A stretch of DNA of 64,000 nucleotides from Schaalia cardiffensis (GCF_016405145.1 NZ_JAEKIA010000008.1:1-64000), one strand, 5' to 3'; numbered from the stretch's first letter, positions 45,781-54,930 are shown. Notes: generated from the letters alone by a model not told the origin. Program-made: numbers and translations.

Positions 45781-46380
45781 TCAGCGCAGAAGGACGACCA
45801 CATCCGGATCACCCAGCCCAGTGGTGGTGCGGACATTATCAATGCCGAGGGTCTGACCAATGGCCTTTGCAGTCGCCTCGAGGTTCGGATCCTCGTAGTA
45901 GATGACGGTGATTTCGCTGGCCCAACCGTTCGCGTTCGCAGCAGTAGCACCAAGGAATCCCGCGTTCGCCAGATCAGAGACGCGAGCAGCGGCGAGACCG
46001 GCCTGGTTAGTGCCGTTAAGGACCGAAATCTTCACATTGTGGTCAACGATCGGCTCAGGCGGAGTGGACTGTGCCTGCTCGACGGGAGCGGGCTGCGGCT
46101 GAGGCTCTTCGGCGGACTCATTCTGGTCAGTTGACATGGGCTGAGAATCCGCAGACTGAGCTTGGTTGGCCGACTGGGCGGGCGTCGGGTTCGCGTTGTT
46201 ATTCGACGTATCCCGATGGGTCAAGTAGCTGCTCGCTCCCCAGGCGAGCAATGGCACGATGACGAGAATCGCAAGGAAGGGCATGACTGCCTTCCAGCGC
46301 GAAGGCACGGGACGATGCATGCCGACTGGCATGTCTTCGCCGGCAAGGTCGAATTCATCACGGGGGTACTGAGAGCTCAC
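45781..46380 (-). CDS. Membrane-anchored LytR_C domain protein
   Basis: A 199-aa protein with a cytoplasmic N-terminus, one transmembrane helix (about 32-52), a Gln/Pro/Ser-rich linker, and a C-terminal LytR_C domain (about 113-199; VKISVLNGTNQAGLAAAR and LGDPDVVVLL). This domain is often found at the end of LCP wall-polymer ligases or alone as here; its role is probably in the envelope. GTG 46380 has TAATCT exactly six bases upstream and no Shine-Dalgarno. It is divergent from ung. Confidence 0.82.
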   Translation of the reverse strand: MSSQYPRDEFDLAGEDMPVGMHRPVPSRWKAVMPFLAILVIVPLLAWGASSYLTHRDTSNNNANPTPAQSANQAQSADSQPMSTDQNESAEEPQPQPAPVEQAQSTPPEPIVDHNVKISVLNGTNQAGLAAARVSDLANAGFLGATAANANGWASEITVIYYEDPNLEATAKAIGQTLGIDNVRTTTGLGDPDVVVLLR

Positions 46381-46392
46381 GGTGCCAGATTA
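46381..46392 (-). promoter_or_regulatory. -10 box for leaderless LytR_C gene transcript
   Basis: On the minus strand TAATCT (46387-46392), GGCACC, then GTG at 46380. Confidence 0.5.
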
Positions 46393-46444
46393 ACCGTCGA
46401 AGCACACTTGCGCTCGCAGCTCCACTGGGCGAGCCCCGTCCTCG

Positions 46445-46660
46445 TCACTCACTCCCGGATGCAGCGCTTCGCCCCTCTACTTCGCAACAAGCCCACTGCG
46501 ACGTTGTCTCCCTGTGTTCTATACTCCGCCACACCGACAGGGCGGAGCAATGTCGCTCACCTCGGTGTCTCCCTGTGTTCCATGCTTCGCCTTCCCCATC
46601 GCAGCAAGCCAGCGGAGAGTTTTCGCTCTCGCCTTCATGTCTTCGCTGCCCCGCCCTCGT
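46445..46660. repeat. About four imperfect 57-61 bp units between divergent genes
   Basis: TGTCTCCCTGTGTTCTATAC and TGTCTCCCTGTGTTCCATGC lie 61 bp apart (46505, 46566), both leading into CTYCGCC. Weaker units lie at about 46445 and 46626. Parts of the intervening sequence (CGCARCAAGCC) are also shared, so the whole ~60-bp unit seems to be duplicated. The promoters of both flanking genes are at its edges. Confidence 0.6.
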
Positions 46661-46692
46661 CGTTGAACCCGAAGCGAAGGTGCCTTCCCCAT

Positions 46693-46704
46693 TAGGCTGA
46701 AGGG
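46693..46704 (+). promoter_or_regulatory. -10 box for leaderless ung transcript
   Basis: TAGGCT (46693-46698), GAAGGG, then GTG at 46705. The AGGG could also act as a weak ribosome binding site but is too close. Confidence 0.5.
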
Positions 46705-47403
46705 GTGACTGATGTTTCCCCGAAGCCCCTATCCGCCCTCATTGACCCGGGGTGGGCGAAAGCCCTCGCGCCGGTTGAGCCGAAAATCCACGAACTCGGA
46801 GTGATGCTGCGCGCCGAAATCGCCCAGGGGCACAACTACCTTCCAGCGGGGACGGATGTCCTTCGGGCCTTCACCTACCCCTTTGAGCAGGTGAAAGTCC
46901 TCATCGTCGGTCAAGACCCCTATCCGACGCCGGGACACGCGATGGGATTAAGTTTCTCTGTTGCTCCAGGGGTTGCGATCCCGCGTTCACTGCAGAACAT
47001 CTTCGCGGAATTGGAGTCGGATATTGGCGCGCCCCGCCCCTCCTCCGGTGATCTGCGGAAATGGTCGCGTGAGGGCGTGTGCCTTTTGAACAGGGTGTTG
47101 ACGGTTCGACCTGGTGCTCCGGGCTCGCATCGCAGGCGCGGGTGGGAAGAGGTCACCGAGTGCGCGATCGACGCCCTCGTTCACCGCAGGGACGATGCGG
47201 GAAATCGTTTGCCGCTTGTTGCGATCCTGTGGGGAAAGGACGCTCAGACTCTGGAGCCTCGCCTCGAGGGAGTGCCGATCGTCAAGTCCTCCCACCCCTC
47301 CCCCATGTCCGCGCGCTACGGTTTCTTCGGTTCCCGACCATTTTCGAGGGCGAATGCGCTGCTCGAATCCCAGGGAGCGAGCCCGGTCGATTGGGCCCTC
47401 TGA
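46705..47403 (+). CDS. ung: Uracil-DNA glycosylase
   Basis: A 232-aa family-1 UDG removing uracil from DNA in base excision repair. It shows the catalytic water-activating loop [33 protein letters not shown], and the minor-groove loop [16 protein letters not shown] with its catalytic His. The start is GTG 46705 (MTDVSPKP) six bases after TAGGCT. Its final codons and stop (TGGGCCCTCTGA) are reiterated downstream. Confidence 0.95.
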   Translation: MTDVSPKPLSALIDPGWAKALAPVEPKIHELGVMLRAEIAQGHNYLPAGTDVLRAFTYPFEQVKVLIVGQDPYPTPGHAMGLSFSVAPGVAIPRSLQNIFAELESDIGAPRPSSGDLRKWSREGVCLLNRVLTVRPGAPGSHRRRGWEEVTECAIDALVHRRDDAGNRLPLVAILWGKDAQTLEPRLEGVPIVKSSHPSPMSARYGFFGSRPFSRANALLESQGASPVDWAL

Positions 47404-47590
47404 GCTGGATGAACCCTCGAGCCAGCTGGGCCCTCCGACCTGGCTGAGCGCTCTGAACCAGCTGGACCCTCTGGGCCGGCTGGGCCCTCTCGGCTGGCTG
47501 AGCGCTCTGAACCAGCTGGGCCCTCGAGACGGCTGGGCTCTCTGACCTGACTGGGCCCTCTGAGTCGGCATGCCTCCTCTCAGCTGACCG
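47395..47590 (+). repeat. 18-bp minisatellite seeded by the ung stop region
   Basis: The ung end TGGGCCCTCTGAGC is followed by repeated GCTGGGCCCTC units about every 18 bp. TGGCTGAGCGCTCTGAACCA occurs at 47441 and 47495, so 54 bp equals three 18-bp units. Repeats fade after about 47590. The remaining stretch to 48159 shows no convincing gene, although a frame stays open into the transpeptidase gene. Confidence 0.75.
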
Positions 47591-48159
47591 GCCCCCTTAC
47601 AGTCCCTTGTTCCCTCGAGCCGATTCGCTTCTCTGAGTCGGATCTCTCCTCTGAGTCGGCTCTCTTCTCGGAATCGAGCGCCACTAAGAAGGAGAGCACG
47701 AAGCGCGGAAGAACAACACGAAGGCGACCCCAAGACGGCTATCGCGAGCACTGAAGGCAGCGCTTGGGGACGTCCTCACACGCTGGGATGCCAGGCCGAA
47801 GGGCACCTGAAGTCCAGGCTCGCGCCTCGACTCTGGACGGCTCGGACCGAGAAACTCAGGAGTCTTCCCCTCGCCTGAGAGTCGAGTCCTTCAACACGTT
47901 TAGCGTCCCAGCTGAAGGCGAGCCAGTCTCTCGCCCAAAAGAAGAAAAATGGATTCTAGGGGACTTCTCCGACACGTTTACCACCGCTAGTGGCAGCGAC
48001 ACCGACACCAATCTGGCCCTTCTGCCGCAAGGAGAGTTTCTCGGCACTCTTGCGCAGGAGATCGCGCGCTCTTGTTGCTCCGTGGCCCACAGATGCCTAT
48101 GGGGCGCCGTTATGATACGGGTATCTCGTCGACACACTTTTCTTCCCTTGGAGGCTCGC

Positions 48160-49548
48160 ATGGCTGTCTCAATCAGGCAGGCTTTCCGCCGCAGTGGAAC
48201 CGTCATCGGACTCGTCCTCGCGCTCATTGCAACTCCAGGGGTCGCGCTGGCTGATTCTCTGGAGTCACCAACGCCTCGACCGTCAAGCTTCGAGCAACCG
48301 ACTCCCCCGAATCCTGGGACCAGCAGCCCTCATGAGGACTCCCACCCCACAGCTCCTTCTACTTCCCTCCCCACAGCTCCTTCTATTTCTGGAGCAAGCA
48401 GCGAGGACGGGGCTGAGACGCAAGTGCCTGAGAATCCTCAATCCGGGAGCGGCTGGGTTGGCGAAGGTGCTCAGAGGCGCTACATCGACCCTGAAAGCGG
48501 CCTTGCCGTGACGAATAAAGTCCGCAAGATCGACGGCGTTGTTTACGCATTCAACGCGGAGGGCTTCATCGTTGATGGATGGTTCACGTCTCCTGAAGGC
48601 GAGCACTACTACTCAACACCTCAGGGGGTTCGTTTCGGCTGGTTCTCACTTAACTCGAAGTGGTACTACGGTGATCCGGCTGCGCTAGGTGCTCGAGTGC
48701 ACGGCTGGCTCAACGAAGGTGGAGCCCGGTACTACTTGGCTCCCACTGGCGAGATGCTCACGGGGTGGCAGAACCTCGATTCCGACTGGTACTTCTTCGC
48801 TGCTTCAGGTGCGATGCGCACCGGTTGGCTCGCACAGGGCTCAACCTGGTACTACCTCAGCCCTTCCGGCGCCATGGCCACAGGATGGCAAGCCGTCGGC
48901 GGCTACTGGTACTACCTCTACTCCAGCGGAGCAATGGCGAGCGGCTGGCTCAATGACCAAGGCACCTGGTACTACCTGAACGGTTCAGGCGCAATGTACA
49001 CCGGTTGGCTCGCACAGGGCTCAACCTGGTACTACCTCAAGGGCTCGGGAGCAATGGCAACCGATTGGGAGGGAATCGGCTGGAAGTGGAATCTCTTCGA
49101 TCACTACTCCGGTGCGTGGATCACGGATCGGGCGAGTTTTCAGTACGACTGGGACCGCGCGAAGTCTTTGTACTCACCGACGAACTACCTGATCCTCGTC
49201 GACACTTCTGCCGTTCATTGCACGGGCTTCTACTGGCGCGACGGCACGTGGTGGCCGCAGCATGATTGGCCGTGCTCGGTCGGCGCCCCTTCGACTCCGA
49301 CGATTACGGGGACCTACTCCATCGGTTCGCGCGGGCATTCCTTCGGCAACGGGTTTACCGCCTACTGGTGGACACAAATCTGGGGCGATTACCTCTTCCA
49401 CTCGACCCTCTACTACCAGGGGACCCTCACGCCCCTCGATAGTCGTCTCGGCATGCACATCTCGCACGGCTGTATCCGCATGAGGTACGAGGACGCCTAC
49501 TGGATCAACCACACGATCCCCTCGGGCACAACCGTCCACCTGTACTGA
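48160..49548 (+). CDS. Secreted L,D-transpeptidase (YkuD) with cell-wall-binding repeats
   Basis: This 462-aa exported protein has a signal peptide (residues 1-32, cleavage after VALA), a Pro/Ser/Thr linker, about eight choline-binding-type repeats of roughly 20 residues (GWLAQGSTWYYLSPSGAMAT style, about 110-320), and a C-terminal YkuD catalytic domain with HISHGCIRM (catalytic Cys). It would anchor to a wall polymer and form or edit 3-3 peptidoglycan cross-links, or attach proteins. Two GWLAQGSTWYYL repeats are nearly identical in DNA, showing recent repeat gain. GGAGG precedes ATG 48160; the upstream open frame lacks a signal peptide at its start and is rejected. Confidence 0.9.
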   Translation: MAVSIRQAFRRSGTVIGLVLALIATPGVALADSLESPTPRPSSFEQPTPPNPGTSSPHEDSHPTAPSTSLPTAPSISGASSEDGAETQVPENPQSGSGWVGEGAQRRYIDPESGLAVTNKVRKIDGVVYAFNAEGFIVDGWFTSPEGEHYYSTPQGVRFGWFSLNSKWYYGDPAALGARVHGWLNEGGARYYLAPTGEMLTGWQNLDSDWYFFAASGAMRTGWLAQGSTWYYLSPSGAMATGWQAVGGYWYYLYSSGAMASGWLNDQGTWYYLNGSGAMYTGWLAQGSTWYYLKGSGAMATDWEGIGWKWNLFDHYSGAWITDRASFQYDWDRAKSLYSPTNYLILVDTSAVHCTGFYWRDGTWWPQHDWPCSVGAPSTPTITGTYSIGSRGHSFGNGFTAYWWTQIWGDYLFHSTLYYQGTLTPLDSRLGMHISHGCIRMRYEDAYWINHTIPSGTTVHLY

Positions 49549-49550
49549 AG

Positions 49551-49840
49551 CCCCGCAACCGATGGATCTAGGTGCTCACAAACCGACGGATCTAGGTGCG
49601 AGTGAGCCTTTCGTTGGGCCTTTGCTCTTTCGACCTCTCCCCGATCCGGGAGGCGAGTCGGCCTTTTGGTGTGCCTCAGCTCTATCGATGTCCCCCGATC
49701 CGGGAGGCGAGTCGGCCTTCAGCCTTCATCACCTCTGAATACGCGTCAGTCCTGGATCCGGGGTGTTCACAAGGATCACTCACAGTTTTCGCTGAGAAGG
49801 CGAGACAGCACCTGGATCCGGAGTGCTCACAGAGACCACC
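49551..49840. repeat. Three short repeat families between the transpeptidase and TetR genes
   Basis: CGATGGATCTAGGTGC and CGACGGATCTAGGTGC lie 21 bp apart just after the stop. CCCCGATCCGGGAGGCGAGT occurs at about 49639 and 49693 (54-bp step). CCTGGATCCGGGGTGTTCAC and CCTGGATCCGGAGTGCTCAC lie 60 bp apart (49751, 49811). No gene is visible. Confidence 0.75.
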
Positions 49841-49855
49841 TCGAACACAGCGTCC

Positions 49856-50434
49856 CTACTGTCCTTCACCCCTAGGTTCAAGCCCACCAATGATGAGATC
49901 CATCATCTCCTCGAGGCTGTGCTCCCAGTCCTTCGTCGCCTCCTTAGAGGAAAGGAGCTTCTCGAAGGCTGCTTCGACAATGGTCCTGAGGATAGAGATG
50001 TTGACTCGGCGCAATTCTCCGGCCTCCATCCCTCTAGCGAGAAACTCAATGATCGGTTCCCACCCACTTTGGAGTCTCTTGACAATGTGGCGATGAATCC
50101 TGGGATGTTCACTCAGAAACTCCGTGAAGCTGCTTGTCGCAACAGGCCCGTAACCTTCTGGCTGGACGATCATCACCAGGCGGACCTTTTCGACCGTCGT
50201 TAAATCCGGATCTGAGAGGATCTGCATCTTCGCGGCCTTGACCTTGTCGAACCACTGGTCGATCGCGGACAGAATCATCTCCTCCTTATCCTCGAAGAGG
50301 ACGTAGAGGGTCTTCTTCGACATTTTGAGGTAGGTCGCCAGCTCACTCATCGTGAATGCTTTACCAGTCTCAGCCCATAGGTTGACGACTCCGTCGAGGC
50401 AACGCCTGCGTTGTTCTTCGCTCGACTTCTTCAT
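49856..50434 (-). CDS. TetR-family transcriptional regulator
   Basis: A 192-aa regulator with a TetR helix-turn-helix (about 8-55; AFTMSELATYLKMSKKTLYV) and a helical ligand-binding domain. Its region is lower in GC than neighbouring genes. The second ATG (50434) is preferred because GGAG lies nine bases upstream; the first (50449) has none. Upstream, CTAAG and CTTAG flank a 16-base AT-rich centre (50472-50497), a possible autoregulatory operator. No obvious target gene is adjacent. Confidence 0.87.
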   Translation of the reverse strand: MKKSSEEQRRRCLDGVVNLWAETGKAFTMSELATYLKMSKKTLYVLFEDKEEMILSAIDQWFDKVKAAKMQILSDPDLTTVEKVRLVMIVQPEGYGPVATSSFTEFLSEHPRIHRHIVKRLQSGWEPIIEFLARGMEAGELRRVNISILRTIVEAAFEKLLSSKEATKDWEHSLEEMMDLIIGGLEPRGEGQ

Positions 50435-50636
50435 TACCTTGATCTCCATTCAAAAACCCGACGATGCTTCCTAAGTTTCCTATGAGAGTTTCTTAGCAGA
50501 AAAACAGGGTCGCCATGAAACTCTATTCAGGGCAAGAGGCGTTCCCCGGTCAAAAGAATGTGCGCCGTGGCCCTTGTTCCGCAGCTCCTCTGTTCCTCGG
50601 TTGCTCCGTTCCTCTGTTCCTGCGTCGGTGACGACC

Positions 50637-51235
50637 CCACACATGATCTCAAGCCGCACACCAGACCCCACACCACGTCGAGATCACAACCAGGGTCAAC
50701 ACAAGTCCCCAACACCCCTGCCCACACACCCCACACACAATCTCAAGCCGCACACCAGACCCCACACCACGTCGAGATCACAACCAGGGTCAACACAAGC
50801 CGCCAACACCTCTGCCCACACACCCCACACATGATCTCGAGCGGCACAGCGAGCCCCGCACCAGATCGAGATCACAATCAGGGGGTACTGAACTGCCCAC
50901 GCCCTGCCGTGATGCCCAGCTCATTGCGCGCCAAGGCCCAAAACACCATTGTCCCCACCCGCGACGTACCACGGCGCCCCAGCAACCCGACAACGCTTTC
51001 CTCCACACACGCCAACGCCCCCTGCACACAACAGAAAGCCCCACACACGCGACACCCACCCGCGACGTACCACGGCACCCCAGCAACCCGACATCGCTTT
51101 CCTCCACACACGCCAATACCCCGCACACAACACAAACCCCCGGACAGGCCACCCCTGCCCCTGCCACAACACAAACCCCCGGATAGGCCACCCCCTGCCC
51201 CTGCCACAACACAAGACCCCACACACCAGCCCTGC
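50637..51235. repeat. C-rich tandem repeat block: 94-bp, 101-bp and 40-bp families
   Basis: Three families are stacked. A 94-bp unit, including CCACACCACGTCGAGATCAC, has its TCTCAAG/TCTCGAG landmark at 50647, 50741 and 50835 (exact 94-bp steps). A 101-bp unit starting CGCGACGTACCACGGC occurs at 50960 and 51061. A unit of about 40 bp with CACAACACAAACCCCCGGA runs about 51125-51215. The plus strand is strongly C/A-biased. Frames are open on both strands, but repetition rather than coding explains them. Confidence 0.85.
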
Positions 51236-51311
51236 ACGGCCGAGGGTGAGCACATCGACGGCCTTGGACCGAAAGCCCCCCACACGCCAATACCTCCGCG
51301 CACAGCAGAAA

Positions 51312-51341
51312 GCCCCGCGCCGACTTTCGTCGACACGGGGC
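51312..51341 (-). terminator. Hairpin downstream of tRNA-Thr
   Basis: GCCCCG (51312-51317) pairs with CGGGGC (51336-51341), with further pairing inside (CGACTTTCGTCG). On the minus strand it is followed by TTTC. Confidence 0.6.
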
Positions 51342-51351
51342 CGTTTCTCAG

Positions 51352-51427
51352 TGGAGCCGCCTATCGGACTCGAACCGATGACCTGCTGTTTACAAGACAG
51401 CTGCTCTACCAACTGAGCTAAGGCGGC
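51352..51427 (-). tRNA. tRNA-Thr (anticodon TGT), CCA encoded
   Basis: A complete cloverleaf on the minus strand: acceptor GCCGCCT/AGGCGGC, D arm GCTCAGTTGGTAGAGC, anticodon stem GCTGT/ACAGC with loop CTTGTAA (anticodon TGT), and T arm GGTTCGAGTCC. The 3' CCA is encoded (51352-51354), unlike the other two tRNAs here. Confidence 0.95.
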
Positions 51428-51510
51428 GCGCCAATAGTGTGCCATGGAGTCCGGGGCTCAGACGAATCCGCGAGCGCACGCGTCCGAGCCCCGAGAATCC
51501 AGGAGAGTGT

Positions 51511-52332
51511 TTACTCGGTCTTCAGGCTCATTGCCGCCCGCACAACGGACAGGAATTCTGCGGCATTTGAACCACTCAGAGGAATCTCGGTGGAGTGGTC
51601 TTTGACGAACTCGGGGGTGCCAAGATTTCCGCGCCCTTGAATCGGGGCGTCCCGCCATGCCTGGGTGGAGGCTTCGAGGTACTTTTCGACGACGTTGGGG
51701 GGGAGTTTTGCGACGACCTCATCGGAGATGCCCTGTTCCTTCGCGATCATCTTCACCTGCTCCCAGGACTTATCGAGGTCCTGGATGACCGTGCCCTTCC
51801 CGGAGTTGAACTGCGAGGCGAAATACGACAGGAGCGCATGGTGGAAGCTGATCCAGTGCTCGGGGTCTTCTTTGGCGATGATGAGCGAGGCCGAGGTCGC
51901 GGGGAGTTCATAGGCCATGCCGACCGTGGTGACGGGCTGGATTTCGAGGTTGTATTCGCCTCGTTCCGCCCCTTGGACGAGGTCGTGGCCGAGCGCAACG
52001 TCGATGTCTGCGCAGGCGTGGCAGGAGTAGTCGAAGTATTCGGTGAGGGTCGGGAGGGCTTCGTCCTTCTTGCCGACGCCGAGGTGGGAGTAGATGATCG
52101 GCTCGCCATTAGCGTATTCCCCGAGGGTTGTTGCCGGGTCGGCATCTATTGCCGCGTTCTTCTTGTTCACCTGGTTGCTGATGACGATCGCGACTGTCGC
52201 GATAACAGCGAGGACAACGATGAGGACGATCGAGATGATGATCATGCGGGTTCGACGATCGGCCTTTGCTTGGGCTTCACGCATTTGCTGCGCCTTCAAG
52301 CGGACCTCGTCCTGGGGCTTGTTGAGGGGCAT
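51511..52332 (-). CDS. Membrane-anchored DsbA-like thioredoxin-fold protein
   Basis: A 273-aa protein with a charged cytoplasmic segment, one transmembrane helix (about 30-52), and an extracytoplasmic DsbA-type thioredoxin fold. The active-site dithiol is CHAC in YFDYSCHACADID rather than the usual CPxC. Such proteins oxidise or shuffle disulfides of exported proteins in actinobacteria, often with VKOR or MdbA systems. GGGAGG four bases before ATG 52332 fixes the start. It is downstream of the Ser/Thr kinase gene on the same strand (57-bp gap). Confidence 0.87.
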   Translation of the reverse strand: MPLNKPQDEVRLKAQQMREAQAKADRRTRMIIISIVLIVVLAVIATVAIVISNQVNKKNAAIDADPATTLGEYANGEPIIYSHLGVGKKDEALPTLTEYFDYSCHACADIDVALGHDLVQGAERGEYNLEIQPVTTVGMAYELPATSASLIIAKEDPEHWISFHHALLSYFASQFNSGKGTVIQDLDKSWEQVKMIAKEQGISDEVVAKLPPNVVEKYLEASTQAWRDAPIQGRGNLGTPEFVKDHSTEIPLSGSNAAEFLSVVRAAMSLKTE

Positions 52333-52389
52333 GAGCCTCCCTTTCTTCGGTTCGATCGTCACCCTAGCGATGGTTCCTGGAGTTTGCTT

Positions 52390-54522
52390 TCAGGAGAGGC
52401 CTCCTGTGAGGAGGTACCAGGTGGTAATCACCACTCCTGCGCTGATCATTCCAGCGATGAAGCGCACCCACAAGGGGCCGAAAACCGCCTTGGAGAATCG
52501 GCTGGTGCCGTCTCGCAGGTCAATCGAGGTGGGCATCAGCCAGGTCAACACCAGAGTTGCCCACAGTGCAGCCCACAGTGAGGCGGCCCCATGGGGGTCT
52601 TGGATCAGAGGCTCGGCGCTGATCGGTATTCCTGGGTGGCTCATGAGTTTCGGCCATAGTCCCCAGTTCGGGTTTCCCATTGTCGAGGACGAGTAGGCCA
52701 CCCATGAGAGGTAGGGGATGAGGGCTGCGAGTGTGAAGCCGAAGGCGAGTTCTGCGAGGACGCGCAGGAGCATGAGCGGCGAGGCGGCGATCATTGCTGC
52801 TGTGTCGGAGCTTTTCATTCCGCCGTTGCGGATTCGTCGCATTTCGCGTCGTCGGAGGTTCGCTCCTGTGAAGCTCACAAGGAAGAGGACGAGGGCGAGG
52901 GCGAAGGAACCTGTGGTTCCGAGGAGGATGGGGAGCAGTGCCAGCGGCATGAGGAGTGCGGGTCCGAGGATCCATGTTGTTTTCGGCAGAGCGGGGGTGT
53001 AGCCGGGCTCGTCTGCGTGCAGCCATGTGGGCTCTTCTTCGTCCTCGTTTTCGGGGTGATTGGCGCGTATGTCTGTTGGGAATCCTCTTCCACTATCTTC
53101 CAGGTCCCATGTGCGAGGTTGACCAATCGGGGCTTCTCCCCATCCGGGGAGGTGTTCGGGCGCGACTGGCGCCCATCCTGCGCCTTGTCTTAGCGTAGTG
53201 CTTGCCCCTCTAGGGGCTGTTGGCACGCCCCCGCTCAGCTGTCCAGCTACTGGCGCACCTGCGCCCAGGTGTCCCGGCATTGCGACTGCGCCCCCGGCAG
53301 CCTGTCCCGGTGTTACTACTGCGCCCCCAGCATTTTGCCCGGGCACTGGGGCAAAGGCTCCACCAAAGTGTCCCGGCACCCCCTGAGCCCAGTCCTGGGG
53401 GTGCCCTCCCAAAGCAGGATCCCATGTTCCTTGTGCTCCAGGTATAGGTCCCCACTGCCCGTTTGTGGGCCCCCACTGCCCGTTCGTCGCATCCGCCGGG
53501 AGCGCGCCTGCCTGCGAGAATCCTCGCCCACCTGGGGTATCTGCGCTTTGCCCTGCATCCCAGGCCTCAGCCTGTGACTGCTCGTGCGCCGACCCTTGAA
53601 GGGGCGTCGCACCTTGGGCTGGCATTGTGCGTGTCCGTCCGGGTGCATCATCGGTGGGCAGGACGCAAGTGGGTTCTGCTTTTGCGGCATACGCGGTCGG
53701 CCAATCGACGGCATCGAGATCAACCTCGTACGCGAAGTCGGCTGCCGAGTTGAAGGCGTCAATGATCTGACCTGGGGCGAAACGGACGGAGGGGTCCGGG
53801 GAGAGTCCCTGAGCGAGAGCCTGGGCGACCAGGGGATCAATTCCTTCAAGATCGGCTTGGCCGGTGAGGACGCGCATGGTGATGCCCTGCAGGTCTCCGC
53901 TGCCAAAAGGCGGACGACCGGTCGACGCGGAGAGCATGGTCGCGCACCACGCCCACCAGTCCGTCGCTTCGCTGGCTTCCTGGCCTCGAAGTAGTTCAGG
54001 TGCGGTGTATCCAGCGGTGCCGGAGACGAGGCCCGTGCGGGTCAGGTGCTCGTCCTCGTCGCTCATGGCGATGCCGAAGTCGATGAGGATGGGACCTTGA
54101 GTCGAGCAGATGATGTTTGAGGGTTTGATGTCGCGGTGGATCACGCGGGCGGCGTGGACTGCTTGGATGGTGTGGCGAATGTCCTCGCCGAGGACGGCGA
54201 CGCTTCTCGCGTCGAGGGGACCTTCTTTGAGGACTGCGGCCAGGGTGGGCCCGGCGATGTATTCCGAAGCGATGAAGGGCTGGGAGGCTTCGGTCTCGAT
54301 ATCCACCACTCTCGCGACGGAATCGGAGCGGACCGAGTTCACTGTCGCGGCTTCACGTTCGAGGCGCCTGCGCGCAGCTTCAGAGGAGGCGAGGGCGGGG
54401 TGGAGAAGTTTCAAGGCGACCTGAGCGCCGCCTCCGTCCTCGGCGAGCCACACTGTTCCGGCGCCGCCCGAACCGAGGGAGCGCACCAGGGTGTAGCCCC
54501 CGAACTCCTCACCCGCATTCAC
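52390..54522 (-). CDS. Eukaryotic-type Ser/Thr protein kinase with membrane C-terminus
   Basis: A 710-aa kinase. Residues 8-265 form the kinase domain: glycine loop LGSGGAGTVWLAE, Lys in VALKLLHP, catalytic VIHRDIKPSNII, DFG in LIDFGIA, and APE in GYTAPELLRG. A long Pro/Gly/Ala-rich linker (about 290-490) with repeated motifs follows, then about four membrane helices (about 535-700) that replace the usual extracellular PASTA sensor. GTG 54522 has TAGGCT exactly six bases upstream. The kinase domain faces the cytoplasm; substrates are unknown. Confidence 0.9.
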   Translation of the reverse strand: MNAGEEFGGYTLVRSLGSGGAGTVWLAEDGGGAQVALKLLHPALASSEAARRRLEREAATVNSVRSDSVARVVDIETEASQPFIASEYIAGPTLAAVLKEGPLDARSVAVLGEDIRHTIQAVHAARVIHRDIKPSNIICSTQGPILIDFGIAMSDEDEHLTRTGLVSGTAGYTAPELLRGQEASEATDWWAWCATMLSASTGRPPFGSGDLQGITMRVLTGQADLEGIDPLVAQALAQGLSPDPSVRFAPGQIIDAFNSAADFAYEVDLDAVDWPTAYAAKAEPTCVLPTDDAPGRTRTMPAQGATPLQGSAHEQSQAEAWDAGQSADTPGGRGFSQAGALPADATNGQWGPTNGQWGPIPGAQGTWDPALGGHPQDWAQGVPGHFGGAFAPVPGQNAGGAVVTPGQAAGGAVAMPGHLGAGAPVAGQLSGGVPTAPRGASTTLRQGAGWAPVAPEHLPGWGEAPIGQPRTWDLEDSGRGFPTDIRANHPENEDEEEPTWLHADEPGYTPALPKTTWILGPALLMPLALLPILLGTTGSFALALVLFLVSFTGANLRRREMRRIRNGGMKSSDTAAMIAASPLMLLRVLAELAFGFTLAALIPYLSWVAYSSSTMGNPNWGLWPKLMSHPGIPISAEPLIQDPHGAASLWAALWATLVLTWLMPTSIDLRDGTSRFSKAVFGPLWVRFIAGMISAGVVITTWYLLTGGLS

Positions 54523-54534
54523 GCTCCAAGCCTA
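54523..54534 (-). promoter_or_regulatory. -10 box for leaderless kinase transcript
   Basis: On the minus strand TAGGCT (54529-54534), TGGAGC, then GTG at 54522. Same hexamer and spacing as serC and ung. Confidence 0.55.
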
Positions 54535-54546
54535 CAGGCGCCCGGC

Positions 54547-54930
54547 TTCACTCAGCCCGAGGGTGCTGCGAAGGGAGGGACTCCCAAGCAGCCGTGGCAA
54601 CGCCGTCCGCCTCACTCAACCCGAGGGTGCTGGGAGGAAGGGGACTTCGAGATAGCCACGGTTGGCGCCCGATTTCACTCAGCCGGAGGGTGCTGCGAGA
54701 AAGAAGGGCCCTCTTTTGAAGGCGGGTCCTGTTCTGAAGGAGGGCTCTGCTCTGAAGGCGAGCCGAAAAGCCCGCACAAGCCACGGGAAAACCGGCAGGT
54801 GTGGGTTCTCACCGTCCTGCGCCGCAAAAGCCCCGCACAAGCCACGGGGAAAACCCTGCCCGCAAGCGATGGATCGAACTGCGCACGCAAGCAAATCGAA
54901 CTGCGTACACAAATTACGGGAAGAACCCTG
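54547..54930. repeat. Two repeat families between kinase and ABC genes; one CRISPR-like
   Basis: Family 1: CTCAGCCCGAGGGTGCTG and variants start at 54551, 54615 and 54678 (64- and 63-bp steps). Family 2: AAAAGCCCGCACAAGCCACG (54766-54793) and a 30-bp copy (54826-54855) are separated by exactly 32 bases. Each can form a CCCCG/CGGGG hairpin, and a weaker third copy lies near 54905-54930. Family 2 has type I-E CRISPR repeat and spacer lengths. No cas gene is present. Confidence 0.6.

Noticed and set aside
46987..47751. 254-codon minus-strand frame rich in Ser/Arg/Gly/Pro
   Set aside because: Antisense to the end of ung and then through the 18-bp minisatellite; the apparent protein repeats are the DNA repeats.
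47764..48159. N-terminal extension of the L,D-transpeptidase
   Set aside because: The extension lacks protein character. GGAGG plus ATG 48160 followed by a signal peptide is clearly the true start.
50558..51421. Coding frames of up to 287 codons across the C-rich repeat block
   Set aside because: They arise from tandem repeats, run into tRNA-Thr, and are open in several frames on both strands at once.
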